From assembly GCF_017875835.1 (NCBI RefSeq), contig NZ_JAGING010000001.1, positions 372,001 to 436,000 of the forward strand: a DNA stretch of 64,000 nucleotides, given 5' to 3'. How positions within the stretch are numbered: the stretch's first letter is position 1; every line of letters starts with the position of its first letter. Below the pieces are notes generated by a model. That model saw nothing but the letters and a program-made list of their open reading frames with translations. It had not been told where the DNA came from and ran no database searches. The DNA comes from Psychrobacter sp. PL19. GTDB taxonomy: Bacteria; Pseudomonadota; Gammaproteobacteria; Pseudomonadales; Moraxellaceae. The translations under genes and the position numbers were made by a program. Positions 45,079 through 54,541 of the stretch are shown piece by piece.

Positions 45079-47913
45079 ATGATACCAAAGTTCATAAAGA
45101 AACGGATTTTTAAGGCGCCCGTAGTTAATAATACTACGTCAGTAACTGATGCCAATCCAGTGGCAGCAAAATCCTATTCTAATGCCCCTATTAATCAACT
45201 GTATCGCAAGATTTCGGGGCGGACGCTAGATGTAGCCGTTAAGGCTAAAATTTTAGGCGAGCTACCAGAATTTGATGCTGCCGATCAGACGCTGACCTTT
45301 TACGTGCTACAAGATTATTCGCGCTCTAACAGTATCTTGATTGACCTACAAACTCAAGAGCATAAGCTACCGCCTGCTTTGGTCGCAGTCAAAGATGCTG
45401 CCCATCATATTTACGAGAATGCGGCTATTATATTTTTGCACCACCCAAAAGCTAAAAACAGTCAATTGTCGCCACGCCTTTCGCGTTTGGTCTCGGCCAT
45501 CTTACAATATCCAGACTTGCAGATACGGCTAGTACCAGTGTCGATCCTCTGGGGACGCGCACCTGAAAAAGAAGACTCTTTATTTAAGCTACTGACGGCC
45601 GACAACTGGGAAGACCCTAGTATTAGCAAGCAATTATTTAATATTGGCGTGATGGGACGCGATACCTTTTTACAGTTCCACCCTGCCCAAGATTTGCGTG
45701 GTGTTGTTTATAAAAGCCTCAACGACGACCTAGATGAAGCAGCAATCACTAGTAGCATTGAGGATAGCTTCAATGACACCGATAGCTTCAGTGACACCGA
45801 TGACAGCATCGATACGGTTAATTTAACAAGCAGCAATAACCAGACCATCATTAATCGAGCCAGTACTACTACAGATGGCCTAAATAATACAGCTAACCAA
45901 CCAGCTCCTCATACCTTGGTGCCATCTGCTGATGCCAATCGCGAGCTGGTGCGCACCTTACAGCAACAGCTCAATGTTTACCTGGATAAACAGCGGGCCA
46001 GTATGCTTGGTCCTGACTTGTCAGATCGGCGTAACTTAGTAGACAAGCTGATTTATTCGCCGGCGATCAAACATGCGATAGAAAACGAGGCCCAAGCAAG
46101 CGGTGTCAGTGTTCATGAGGTACGCAGTCTGGCAAAAGGTTATGCCAATGAGATGGTGAATAACTATTCTCACCAGATTATTCGAGTCTTCGATCGGTTT
46201 TTGACCTGGTTATGGACCCGGCTATATGACGGTGTAGAAGTGCATCATTTCGAGCGTGTGCGAGAACTTGCAGCCGATCACGAGATTATTTATGTGCCCT
46301 GTCATCGTAGCCATGTCGATTATCTGCTGTTGTCCTATGTCATCTACAAGCGCGGACTGAGTATTCCTTATGTCGCTGCTGGTGATAACTTAGATGTGCC
46401 GGTATTAGGCCCACTGTTACGCGGTGCCGTCGCTTTTTATATTCGTCGCAGCTTTCGCGGTAACCCGCTTTATACTGCTGTATTACGCGAATATATGCAC
46501 ACGCTTATCACCCGTAATACGCCCATTGAATACTTTATTGAAGGTGGGCGCTCACGCACAGGAAGATTACTACCACCGAAGATGGGTATGTTAGCAATGA
46601 CCATACACAGTCAGCTACGCCATACTAACAAGCCGGTGGCATTCATTCCGACTTATATCGGCTATGAGCGTATTATGGAAGGCGGTACTTATGTCGGTGA
46701 GCTAAAAGGCCAACCCAAAGAGACTGAATCCTTGATGGGCTTGCTCAAAGTGGGTCGTAAGATTGAGCGAATCTTTGGCAATGTGCATCTCAGCTTTGGT
46801 ACCCCGCTACATCTGAATGATTTTATGCAAAAGTTCGATGTGGATGCTGATAGCTTGCCAGCTGATCGTACAGATACCCCACTTGATGCCAAAGCCAGCG
46901 CTATGGTTGATAATATTGGCGTAAAAATCATGCAGCACATTAATAAAGCAGCGGTGGTCAATCCCATATCGCTATTATCATTAGTACTGCTGTCAGCACC
47001 AAAAGCGGCACTGGATGAAGATATTTGTCGCGAGCAGATCGCCCTTTACCAAGGTATCGCTCACCAGCTGCCTTATGCTGACGATACGGTCATCACAGAT
47101 ATGACCCCACAACAAATTATCGATTACGGTATTAAGCTCAAGCTCATTGAGCGCACACCGCATATTTTGGGCGATATTATTCAGATTGCTGATAAGCAAG
47201 CGGCGTTACTCAGTTATTTCCGTAATAATATATTGCATGTGTTTATTCTAATATCGTTCTTAGCGGCCTTGGTTGCACGCAATGGCCGTATTGAACGCAG
47301 CCGCTTAGATGATATTGTGGCGCAGCTGTATCCCTTCTTACAGAGTGAATTATTTTTATATTATCCAGCCCATGGTTTGACCGATACCCTCAATCAAAAA
47401 ATTGATAATCTATTGACGCATGGCCTCATCGTCGAATTAAGTGACGGTGTGCTTAGCATCCCTGAAACCAATAGTAACAGTTACCAGCAGCTTGAAGTGC
47501 TCGCGACGCCAGTCGGGAATAGTCTTGAGCGCTACTTTATGACCCTTGCCCTACTTGCTCAGCAAGGGTCAGGCAACTTCACCGCAGAAGAAGTGGTCGA
47601 TCTGTGCCACTTACTCGGTCAGCGCTTGTCTGTCCTTTATGCCGATAACATCCCAGATTTCTTTGATCGTTCACTATTTCTCAGCTTCGTCAATGCCCTT
47701 ATCCGCCTCGACTATTTGCGAAAAGATGATGAGACTGGGGTATTAACTTTTGATCAGCGTATCGATGACATTGCACTTTATGCCAAATACGTCCTCAACC
47801 CTGATGTGATGCAAACGTTGCAACAAGTAGCGAGCCTCGACGACGACGAAATTGCGCACGCTATTACTGAGATTCACAATAAAAAGCAGCGTAAATTTGG
47901 CCGTAAACGTTAG
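45079..47913 (+). CDS. plsB: Glycerol-3-phosphate acyltransferase
   Basis: PlsB acylates sn-glycerol-3-phosphate at position 1 at the inner membrane, the first step of phospholipid synthesis. The 944-residue protein has the acyltransferase block HRSHVDYLLLSY (HxxxxD, His about 409) followed by block GAVAFYIRRSFRGNPLY. EYFIEGGRSRTGR and VAFIPTYIGYERIMEG come next. It is about 135 residues longer than E. coli PlsB. Most of the excess lies between about 210 and 300 and is Asp/Ser/Thr/Asn-rich with near-repeats (SFNDTDSFSDTDDS). The ATG at 45079 is preferred to an in-frame TTG two codons earlier. Confidence 0.94.
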   Translation: MIPKFIKKRIFKAPVVNNTTSVTDANPVAAKSYSNAPINQLYRKISGRTLDVAVKAKILGELPEFDAADQTLTFYVLQDYSRSNSILIDLQTQEHKLPPALVAVKDAAHHIYENAAIIFLHHPKAKNSQLSPRLSRLVSAILQYPDLQIRLVPVSILWGRAPEKEDSLFKLLTADNWEDPSISKQLFNIGVMGRDTFLQFHPAQDLRGVVYKSLNDDLDEAAITSSIEDSFNDTDSFSDTDDSIDTVNLTSSNNQTIINRASTTTDGLNNTANQPAPHTLVPSADANRELVRTLQQQLNVYLDKQRASMLGPDLSDRRNLVDKLIYSPAIKHAIENEAQASGVSVHEVRSLAKGYANEMVNNYSHQIIRVFDRFLTWLWTRLYDGVEVHHFERVRELAADHEIIYVPCHRSHVDYLLLSYVIYKRGLSIPYVAAGDNLDVPVLGPLLRGAVAFYIRRSFRGNPLYTAVLREYMHTLITRNTPIEYFIEGGRSRTGRLLPPKMGMLAMTIHSQLRHTNKPVAFIPTYIGYERIMEGGTYVGELKGQPKETESLMGLLKVGRKIERIFGNVHLSFGTPLHLNDFMQKFDVDADSLPADRTDTPLDAKASAMVDNIGVKIMQHINKAAVVNPISLLSLVLLSAPKAALDEDICREQIALYQGIAHQLPYADDTVITDMTPQQIIDYGIKLKLIERTPHILGDIIQIADKQAALLSYFRNNILHVFILISFLAALVARNGRIERSRLDDIVAQLYPFLQSELFLYYPAHGLTDTLNQKIDNLLTHGLIVELSDGVLSIPETNSNSYQQLEVLATPVGNSLERYFMTLALLAQQGSGNFTAEEVVDLCHLLGQRLSVLYADNIPDFFDRSLFLSFVNALIRLDYLRKDDETGVLTFDQRIDDIALYAKYVLNPDVMQTLQQVASLDDDEIAHAITEIHNKKQRKFGRKR

Positions 47914-47946
47914 TTATTACTAGTTTGACAAAAACAGCCGCTGAAT

Positions 47947-47981
47947 AAAAAAGACCTCTAAATAATTAGAGGTCTTTTTTT
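47947..47981. terminator. Bidirectional terminator between plsB and ettA
   Basis: AAAAAAGACCTCTA...TAGAGGTCTTTTTT hairpin between convergent genes. Confidence 0.9.
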
Positions 47982-48042
47982 AAATACTTATTAGGTTAGT
48001 AAGAATAGCTTAATATAAACAGCTCTTAGCCTAATCAATAAA

Positions 48043-49704
48043 CTATTTAGTGATTTTCTTATACTTCATACGCTTAGGACCAGAGTCAGCACCCAGTTGT
48101 TTTTTACGATAAGTCTCAAACTCAGAGTAGTTACCGTCGAACCAAATTGGGCCTTCTTCTTCAAATGCTAAGATATGGGTAGCAATACGGTCAAGGAACC
48201 AACGATCATGCGACACTACCATTACCGTACCAGGAAAGACTTGGATCGCATCTTCTAGCGCACGTAAAGTCTCAATGTCCAAATCGTTTGATGGTTCATC
48301 AAGGAGTAGTACGTTCGCACCCTGCTTTAGCGTTTTTGCTAATTGCAGACGGTTGCGCTCACCACCGGATAGTTGACCGACACGTTTTTGTTGGTCTGCA
48401 CCTTTAAAGTTAAAGCGGCCGATATAGGCGCGACTTGGGGTGGTGTATTCGCCAACAGTAATGATATCAAGACCGTCAGAAATTTCTTCCCATACGGTTT
48501 TGTCATCGTCTAAATTATCGCGAACCTGACCGACATAAGCAACGCTGACACTTTCGCCCAAATCAACGTCGCCGACGTCTGGCTTATCGCGCTCGGTAAT
48601 CATGTTAAATAGCGTGGTTTTACCGGCACCATTCGGACCAATAATACCAACAATGGCACCCGCTGGCACATTAAAGCTTAGGTTTTCATACAGCAAACGG
48701 TCGCCAAATGATTTGGAGATATCGTTTACTTCAATAACTTTGTTCCCGAGACGTGGACCGGGCGGAATATAAATCTCAGAGGTTTCGTTACGTTTTTGGA
48801 ACTCTTGCGAGTTTAACTCTTCAAAGCGCTGCACGCGAGATTTAGATTTGGCTTGTTGGCCTTTTTGGTTTTTACGAATCCAATCAAGCTCTTTTTTCAA
48901 AGCTTTGGCAAACGATTCTTCTTGTTTATTCTGCTGCTCTAGACGGGTGTTTTTTTGTTCGAGCCACTGGGTATAGTTGCCTTCATACGGATAACCATGG
49001 CCACGGTCAAGCTCCAAAATCCACTGTGCCACATTATCCAAGAAATAACGATCATGGGTAATGGCCACGATGGTGCCGCTGTAGTTCTGCAAAAATTGCT
49101 CAAGCCATGCAACAGATTCGGCGTCCAAATGGTTGGTTGGTTCGTCGAGGAGTAACATGTCAGGGCGAGACAATAGCAGACGGCATAATGCCACACGGCG
49201 TTTTTCACCGCCAGACAGTCTACTGACATCAGCATCCCATGGTGGCAGGCGTAGCGCATCGGCCGCTTTTTCTAACTGCGTGCTTAGATTATGGGCATCC
49301 CACGTTTGGATGATATCTTCCATTTTGCCTTGTTCTTCGGCAAGCTTATCAAAGTCTGCATCAGGGTCCGCATACTCACCGTAAATAGCATCCAAGCGCG
49401 ATAGCGCATCTAAGGCTTCACGCATACCGTCTTCGACATTACCGCGCACATCTTTGCTATCGTCGAGCTGTGGCTCTTGTGGTAAATAACCGATTTTAGT
49501 GCCAGTTTGGGCCCGCGCCTCGCCACTAAATTCAGTGTCAACACCAGCCATAATGCGTAGCAAGGTCGATTTACCCGAACCATTGATACCCAATACGCCA
49601 ATTTTAGCGCCAGGGAAAAAGGACAGATTGATATTTTTTAAAATCTCACGCTTAGGCGGAACAAGTTTTGACACGTTGTTCATCGTGTAAATATATTGAG
49701 CCAT
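48043..49704 (-). CDS. ettA: Energy-dependent translational throttle protein EttA (ABC-F)
   Basis: EttA is a ribosome-associated ABC-F ATPase that gates early elongation according to the ATP/ADP ratio. The 553-residue protein has two ABC modules: Walker A GINGSGKST with signature LSGGEKRRVALCR, and GPNGAGKTT with LSGGERNRLQLAK. The ABC-F linker lies between them, with an arm-like insertion in the first module. I set the start at the ATG at 49704 (MAQYIYTMNNVSKLVPPKRE), which aligns with E. coli EttA and follows GGAGTGTTA. The frame stays open 59 codons further upstream, but that part does not look like EttA. Confidence 0.95.
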   Translation of the reverse strand: MAQYIYTMNNVSKLVPPKREILKNINLSFFPGAKIGVLGINGSGKSTLLRIMAGVDTEFSGEARAQTGTKIGYLPQEPQLDDSKDVRGNVEDGMREALDALSRLDAIYGEYADPDADFDKLAEEQGKMEDIIQTWDAHNLSTQLEKAADALRLPPWDADVSRLSGGEKRRVALCRLLLSRPDMLLLDEPTNHLDAESVAWLEQFLQNYSGTIVAITHDRYFLDNVAQWILELDRGHGYPYEGNYTQWLEQKNTRLEQQNKQEESFAKALKKELDWIRKNQKGQQAKSKSRVQRFEELNSQEFQKRNETSEIYIPPGPRLGNKVIEVNDISKSFGDRLLYENLSFNVPAGAIVGIIGPNGAGKTTLFNMITERDKPDVGDVDLGESVSVAYVGQVRDNLDDDKTVWEEISDGLDIITVGEYTTPSRAYIGRFNFKGADQQKRVGQLSGGERNRLQLAKTLKQGANVLLLDEPSNDLDIETLRALEDAIQVFPGTVMVVSHDRWFLDRIATHILAFEEEGPIWFDGNYSEFETYRKKQLGADSGPKRMKYKKITK

Positions 49705-50108
49705 TAACACTCCGATAGACTGCATAAACGAGGTCAGCAAGCTCTCGTTATAAAGAAAACAAAGCGACTGCGCTTGCTGTGCCTCAAAATAAGGGTACAA
49801 ATTATCTGCTATTATCGCATTGTAGCGCATGCCCTGCAAGCTGACAGCCTGTTTTGCAGCCTGTTTTGCACCTTTTACCACAAAGCAGTCGCCCTTTTAC
49901 CTAAAAGCTAGTATTAAAAGTATTGTTTGACTGACTAAATGGTATTTTTGAATTACTGCTGTTTTATAAAGCCCACAAAAAATAGCATCAAACCTTTCGC
50001 AAATTTAATCAATAGGCGTTATTATGTAAGGTAATCTTAATAAAACCAATTGTAGTAACCAATCCATCTTACGAATTGGTACAAAATTTTTTAAAAGGTA
50101 ACTTAACT
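49705..50108. other. Divergent intergenic region
   Basis: It is non-coding apart from an open but unconvincing upstream continuation of the ettA frame. The repeated GCAGCCTGTTTTGCA-type words at 49845-49875 form a small direct repeat. Confidence 0.55.
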
Positions 50109-51362
50109 ATGCCCAGTGGCTATCGTCCTGAAATTATTCAACGTTCTTTTATTGATTTTATTGGGTCACAGCTGCATCCGTTTCGGTCACTGTCAGTGCC
50201 CAAGCTACGACTGATTGCCCGCCGCGCGCTAGGTGATGACTTGATAGCCTTACAATTTGAACCTAACCGCGCTTTCAAAAAGCAGGCAGTTGAGTTACGT
50301 GGGGGCTGGCATGGTGGTCAACATATTAATCTAAGCGTTGTTATTGACGGTATTTATCATCAGCGCAGTTACTCGTTGGTAGGCTTGCCACAACAGCCCA
50401 TTTGGTTGAGCAACACTTCTAATGATTCTGCTGCAAGTAATGGATATGACAAAAATAACCAACGTCATACCGTCACTATTGCGATTAAGCCCCAAGGTTT
50501 GATTTCTAATTATTTGACCCAGCACCTGCCGCTTGGCACAGTATTGGCGAGTAGTGTACCGAATGGTGACTTTACCTTAGAACAGGCTAGGTTAACCAAG
50601 CCGGTCAGCTCATCGGTGAAAGAATCGAGTTTTGAAAAGCGACCACCGCTTTTATTTATCGCGGGTGGTAGTGGCATTACGCCGATGTTAGGTTTGATTA
50701 CCGAAGCCTTGCAATATGGGCACAAGGTAACCTTGCTATACTATAATCGTGCGTCGCTATTAGAAAGCCCCTTTCAAAACCACTGGCAGCACTTGGCCGC
50801 TAAATATCCACTGTTCAGCTATTATTGTGTGAACACTGAAGACCCCAGCACTTATTTGGCGGGTACACGGCATTTAAACGCATCGAGCTTATTGGCCCTA
50901 GATCTGCCACTGGCTGATACGGTGATATTTGCCTGTGGCTCGCAAGCATTACTAGCAGGATTGTACCGCGCTGCTACAGAGATTACGCTACCAAATGTCC
51001 ACTCATTAACTGCTCAACCATCACTACGCGACAATATTATCATCGAGCGTTTTGGCAATGCGGTATCTGATCCTGATATAGATCAAGTTTACGATACAAC
51101 AGCAGACATAGAAGAGCGAACGGTCTATTTACGGGGACGACAACAACAATTCAATACCAGTGACAAGTTGCTAATGGGTGCCGAGGACGCCGGTATTCGT
51201 CTGACCTATGGCTGCCGACAAGGCATCTGCCAATTATGCCGCTGCAATAAAGTGAGCGGTGTAGTCAAAAATATCCAAACAGGAAAAATAAGCAGTGATG
51301 GCTACGAATCTATCCAAACCTGTGTCAATGTGGCCATGACTGACGTAGTGCTTGATATATAG
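50109..51362 (+). CDS. Ferredoxin reductase-like flavoprotein with C-terminal 2Fe-2S domain
   Basis: This 417-residue electron-transfer protein has an FAD-binding barrel (YHQRSYSLVGLPQ near 84-96) and an NAD-binding domain (LLFIAGGSGITPMLGLI). A plant-type ferredoxin domain follows, with cysteines in YGCRQGICQLCRCN (Cx4Cx2C) and a fourth Cys in YESIQTCVNVAM. The architecture fits reductases that feed membrane fatty acid desaturases. The desaturase gene follows 151 bp downstream on the same strand, which supports the pairing. The start is the ATG at 50109 with AAAAGGTAACTTAACT; an in-frame TTG lies 33 bp upstream. Confidence 0.88.
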   Translation: MPSGYRPEIIQRSFIDFIGSQLHPFRSLSVPKLRLIARRALGDDLIALQFEPNRAFKKQAVELRGGWHGGQHINLSVVIDGIYHQRSYSLVGLPQQPIWLSNTSNDSAASNGYDKNNQRHTVTIAIKPQGLISNYLTQHLPLGTVLASSVPNGDFTLEQARLTKPVSSSVKESSFEKRPPLLFIAGGSGITPMLGLITEALQYGHKVTLLYYNRASLLESPFQNHWQHLAAKYPLFSYYCVNTEDPSTYLAGTRHLNASSLLALDLPLADTVIFACGSQALLAGLYRAATEITLPNVHSLTAQPSLRDNIIIERFGNAVSDPDIDQVYDTTADIEERTVYLRGRQQQFNTSDKLLMGAEDAGIRLTYGCRQGICQLCRCNKVSGVVKNIQTGKISSDGYESIQTCVNVAMTDVVLDI

Positions 51363-51513
51363 CAGCATTTGGCACCGAGACACTCGCTTACAACAGCTTA
51401 TTACACGAAGAAGAGACAAATTTTCACTCATATTTTTGCTAAAATCTAGACTCACTATTAAACCGAACCTCGTGCTTATTGTTTATTTAAGCCGTTTTGG
51501 TTAAGGATTATAA

Positions 51514-53043
51514 ATGCGCTTATTACCGCCTATATCCACCGCACAATCTGCTGTACCTATACTTACTGTGCCAACCGATGCCCAGTTAGCGGCCCAAAGT
51601 CGTCTGCTATTGACGCCGTCAACTACTCATTCTGTTCACGATGATGTAGCACTTGATAACAGTGTAGCACTTGATAACAGTGCAGCACTCAATAAAGACC
51701 AACGTGATATTAATAGCACTGCTGCCCAATTCCAAAATACTCAGTCCCAAAATTCTCAGTCTCAAGCGGCGCCCTACCCAACGTTGACAGGTGCGCCGTT
51801 ACCAAAAGCGCAGACCGAAGCGCTCGCTGAAGAGTTGAATACGCTCTATCAAGGTGTAATGGGCTCACTAGGCGCCGATGAAGCACGATACATTCAACGC
51901 GTGTATGCGACGGTAGTCTATAGCGAACTAGTGGCGCGTGGCCTACTGGCTGTAGCTGGACGACTGCCATCACGGCGGCAAAAAGTAGGGACCTGGCTAC
52001 TCGGCACTTCCCTATTGAGCTTTAGCAAAATATTAAACAATATGGAGCTTGGCCATAATGTCATGCACGGACAATATGACTGGATGCAACATCCCCACCT
52101 TAATAGTCAAAAATTTGATTGGGATATCATCTGTCCTGCACCGCTGTGGCAACACTCGCATAACTATCTGCATCACACCTTTACCAACATCGTTGGCCGT
52201 GATCATGATGTAGGCTACCACTTGATTCGGGTTACCGATGAGCAGCCTTGGACGCCAAGCGATCGTTATAACTTATTTAAGACTGCGGTATTGGCTTTAG
52301 GCTTTGAATGGGCAGTCGCGTTCCATGATATCCAAATCAGCGATGTAGAATACGCGGACTCGCCGCAATTGATGGATATCATGCAACAAAAAACCCACGC
52401 GTTATTAGCTAAAATTACACGGCAAGTGAGTAAGGACTATATTGCTCTGCCTACGATAGCCGGGCTAGCATTAGGTCGTGGTAGCGCCATGACGACATTG
52501 AGCGGTAATATCACTGCTAATATTACTCGCAACCTGTGGACTTGGGCAGTAATATTTTGTGGACACTTTACTGAACAAGCTCATATTTACACTCATCTTG
52601 ATCCTGATGAGAGTAAAGGTGACTGGTATGTGCGCCAGATACTTGGCTCTAGCAACATCCAAGGCAACAAGCTGTTCCATATTTTGACCGGTAATTTGTC
52701 ACATCAGATAGAACATCATATTTTCCCTGATATGCCCTCTAGCCACTATGCCCGTATTGCACCGCAGGTACGAGCCATATGTCACAAATATGACTTGGCT
52801 TATAACACTGGGCGCTTTGGTACTCAATTTAAACAAGTACTGAAACGCATTCACCACTTTAGTAAGCCCAGCGCAAAAGAATGGGACGCCTACAATCTAT
52901 CAGTGGCTAGTAGTGATGTTGACTCTAGTAGTGATGCTGACTCGTTGTCAGCTGCTAAGAAGACTAAGTCCGATAAGCAAACGACAGGTGGCTTGCGTAG
53001 ATTTCTACCTGAAATCGTTCGCCAAACGTTAGCTTATTTATAA
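51514..53043 (+). CDS. Membrane fatty acid desaturase
   Basis: This 509-residue integral-membrane di-iron desaturase has the three histidine boxes HNVMH (about 180), HSHNYLHH (about 212) and HQIEHH (about 395). Spacing and sequence resemble acyl-lipid or acyl-CoA desaturases that adjust membrane fluidity, as expected for a cold-adapted bacterium. The first 90 residues are polar and contain an 18-bp/6-residue repeat (VALDNS) and Gln/Ser repeats; the last 40 are Ser/Asp/Lys-rich. Both tails are low complexity. The upstream ferredoxin reductase is the likely electron donor. Confidence 0.9.
   Translation: MRLLPPISTAQSAVPILTVPTDAQLAAQSRLLLTPSTTHSVHDDVALDNSVALDNSAALNKDQRDINSTAAQFQNTQSQNSQSQAAPYPTLTGAPLPKAQTEALAEELNTLYQGVMGSLGADEARYIQRVYATVVYSELVARGLLAVAGRLPSRRQKVGTWLLGTSLLSFSKILNNMELGHNVMHGQYDWMQHPHLNSQKFDWDIICPAPLWQHSHNYLHHTFTNIVGRDHDVGYHLIRVTDEQPWTPSDRYNLFKTAVLALGFEWAVAFHDIQISDVEYADSPQLMDIMQQKTHALLAKITRQVSKDYIALPTIAGLALGRGSAMTTLSGNITANITRNLWTWAVIFCGHFTEQAHIYTHLDPDESKGDWYVRQILGSSNIQGNKLFHILTGNLSHQIEHHIFPDMPSSHYARIAPQVRAICHKYDLAYNTGRFGTQFKQVLKRIHHFSKPSAKEWDAYNLSVASSDVDSSSDADSLSAAKKTKSDKQTTGGLRRFLPEIVRQTLAYL
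51646..51699. repeat. 18-bp tandem repeat (x3) in the desaturase gene
   Basis: Two exact units GTAGCACTTGATAACAGT and a third diverged unit encode VALDNS repeats in the N-terminal tail. Confidence 0.9.
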
Positions 53044-53242
53044 TGATAGGTCTGAATAAAAACCTTTAAGTAGTAGCTGGCTTAACCATAAACTTATTTG
53101 GATAAAGGCACATTCAAATAGAAATCGCTCAAATGGGTAGGGCTGGCTGCGACTGAATAGTTGCTTAAGTTATTAAGTTATCAACATGTTTAAATTATAA
53201 TCATAAAAATTTGAACATAAGAATTAATAATGGAGTGCCATC

Positions 53243-53536
53243 ATGAGTCAAGAAACCCCTAAGCAAGAGCTAGATATTACCCATAACCAAGACGCTGAAC
53301 GCTTCGAAGTTGCAATCGATGGTCAAATCGGCTATATCAGTTATCAAGAGCGTGGTGATACGTTAATCTATGATCATACTATCGTACCCCAAGCGTTAGG
53401 TGGTCGCGGTGTCGGTTCAGCATTAGTTAAGCATGCTCTAGATTATGCGCGCGAACATAACAAAAAAGTTGTTCCACAATGTTCATTTGTCTCATCATAT
53501 ATTAATCAGCATCCTGACTATCAAGATTTAGTCTAG
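53243..53536 (+). CDS. GNAT-like N-acetyltransferase, YjdJ type
   Basis: This 97-residue protein of the short GNAT type (YjdJ/Gcn5-related) has GQIGYISYQERGDTLIYDHTIVP, then the acetyl-CoA loop LGGRGVGSALVKHALDYAREH (about 53-73). It ends with KVVPQCSFVSSYINQHPDYQDL, the family's diagnostic C-terminus. The acceptor is unknown. AATGGAGTGCCATC precedes the ATG. It is monocistronic. Confidence 0.9.
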   Translation: MSQETPKQELDITHNQDAERFEVAIDGQIGYISYQERGDTLIYDHTIVPQALGGRGVGSALVKHALDYAREHNKKVVPQCSFVSSYINQHPDYQDLV

Positions 53537-53836
53537 ATTGGAATTTGTGAGCCCGCCGTTATATTTATAAGTAGATATATGGCAAGATACGAGAGATAGC
53601 TGACTTTCTTACATCTGTTGCTTACGAGTTAGAGCCGACCTGCTGACAGTAGTTTTATTCTCCATACCCTATAACTTAATACTACCGTTATCTAAAATTT
53701 TAAATAGCTATTGAGAATTGGACGTCAATGATCAGCCCTATCTTTCCATAGGCTCTTTCCATAGATTCTTTCCATAGACTCTTTCCATAGATTCTTTCCA
53801 TAAATTAAATTTAAGATACTAATAAAGGATATTCCG
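53537..53836. other. Intergenic stretch with tandem repeat
   Basis: This is non-coding sequence containing a five-unit 13-bp repeat (53741-53805) directly upstream of phhB. Nothing else was recognised. Confidence 0.65.
53741..53805. repeat. 13-bp tandem repeat (x5)
   Basis: Units TCTTTCCATAGAT/C alternate in their last base. The array ends about 30 bp before the phhB start codon, so it probably lies in the promoter or leader. Confidence 0.9.
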
Positions 53837-54130
53837 ATGAGCAGTTTATCTGATAGACAAGTCAATTTGCAGCTAGAAGAGCTGCCGGGCTGGCAACGCG
53901 ATGGCCATAGTATCGTTAAAACTTATCATTTTAGTGATTTTATTGAAGCTATCAGCTTTATGAATCAAGCAGCATTTCATGCCGAAGCGCTCGAACATCA
54001 CCCTGAATGGCGTAATACTTATAACGTCGTTGAGGTGCGTTTAACGACTCATGATACGGGTGGTATTACCAGCCTTGATATTCGCCTAGCAAAACGCATG
54101 GAACACATTATTCAACCGAAACGCTTGTAA
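53837..54130 (+). CDS. phhB: 4a-hydroxytetrahydrobiopterin dehydratase (PCD/DCoH family)
   Basis: This enzyme dehydrates 4a-hydroxytetrahydropterin to quinonoid dihydropterin, recycling the cofactor of phenylalanine hydroxylase. The 97-residue protein has the active-site motif EHHPEW (53-58) and the second His in TTHDTGGIT (H72). Length is standard. No phhA lies nearby, so the symbol reflects the family, not an operon. AAAGGATATTCCG precedes the ATG. Confidence 0.92.
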   Translation: MSSLSDRQVNLQLEELPGWQRDGHSIVKTYHFSDFIEAISFMNQAAFHAEALEHHPEWRNTYNVVEVRLTTHDTGGITSLDIRLAKRMEHIIQPKRL

Positions 54131-54153
54131 CTATTTATTTACAGTTTGTGCAG

Positions 54154-54299
54154 TATAGTCAATTCAATTTAAACAAGATGCAATGCTACTGGAATGAATT
54201 TTTTGCAGCCTCTGTCACGCTTGCGAACAGCACGCAAGAAAAGTTTATACCAGTGGCACATTGCTATGCACAATTTTTTTATTGTGAACTGACTATAGT
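54154..54299 (+). repeat. Diverged relative of the MITE-like repeat
   Basis: TATAGTCAATTCAATTTAAA opens the element and TTGTGAACTGACTATAG closes it. The core TTTTTTGCAGCCTCTGTC and the arms GCTACTGGAATGAA and TTTATACCAGTGGCA parallel the main repeat, but the sequence is clearly diverged. The tips are an inverted TATAGTCA/TGACTATA. Confidence 0.7.
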
Positions 54300-54316
54300 C
54301 AATTAAACTGATAGAT

Positions 54317-54348
54317 AAAAAAAATGTCCTCGATTGAGGACATTTTTT
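54317..54348. terminator. Bidirectional terminator
   Basis: AAAAAAATGTCCTCGATTGAGGACATTTTTT hairpin between phhB (plus) and the DUF1328 gene (minus). Confidence 0.88.
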
Positions 54349-54385
54349 GTGAAAACTAATTAGGATTTGCTTAATATTATCGCTA

Positions 54386-54541
54386 TTAGGTCTTACGGCC
54401 GATAAATGCGACAATAAATAGAATTACTGCGACTACTAGGAAAATATACGCCAAATTAGACGATAGTCCAGCAACACCGCCAAATCCTAGTAAACTTGCT
54501 AACAGTGCGATGACTGCAAAAATGATAGCCCAGCGAAACAT
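54386..54541 (-). CDS. DUF1328/YtjA family small membrane protein
   Basis: This 51-residue protein begins [20 protein letters not shown] and ends [16 protein letters not shown]. It has two hydrophobic helices around a Gly-rich turn ([10 protein letters not shown]), the complete YtjA/DUF1328 pattern. GAGGAGAATAATT precedes the ATG, an excellent ribosome binding site. Function is unknown; relatives are often stress-induced. Confidence 0.9.
   Translation of the reverse strand: MFRWAIIFAVIALLASLLGFGGVAGLSSNLAYIFLVVAVILFIVAFIGRKT

Noticed and set aside
49705-49881. N-terminal 59-codon extension of ettA
   Set aside because: It does not resemble EttA, and the ATG at 49704 has a good ribosome binding site and matches the family start.
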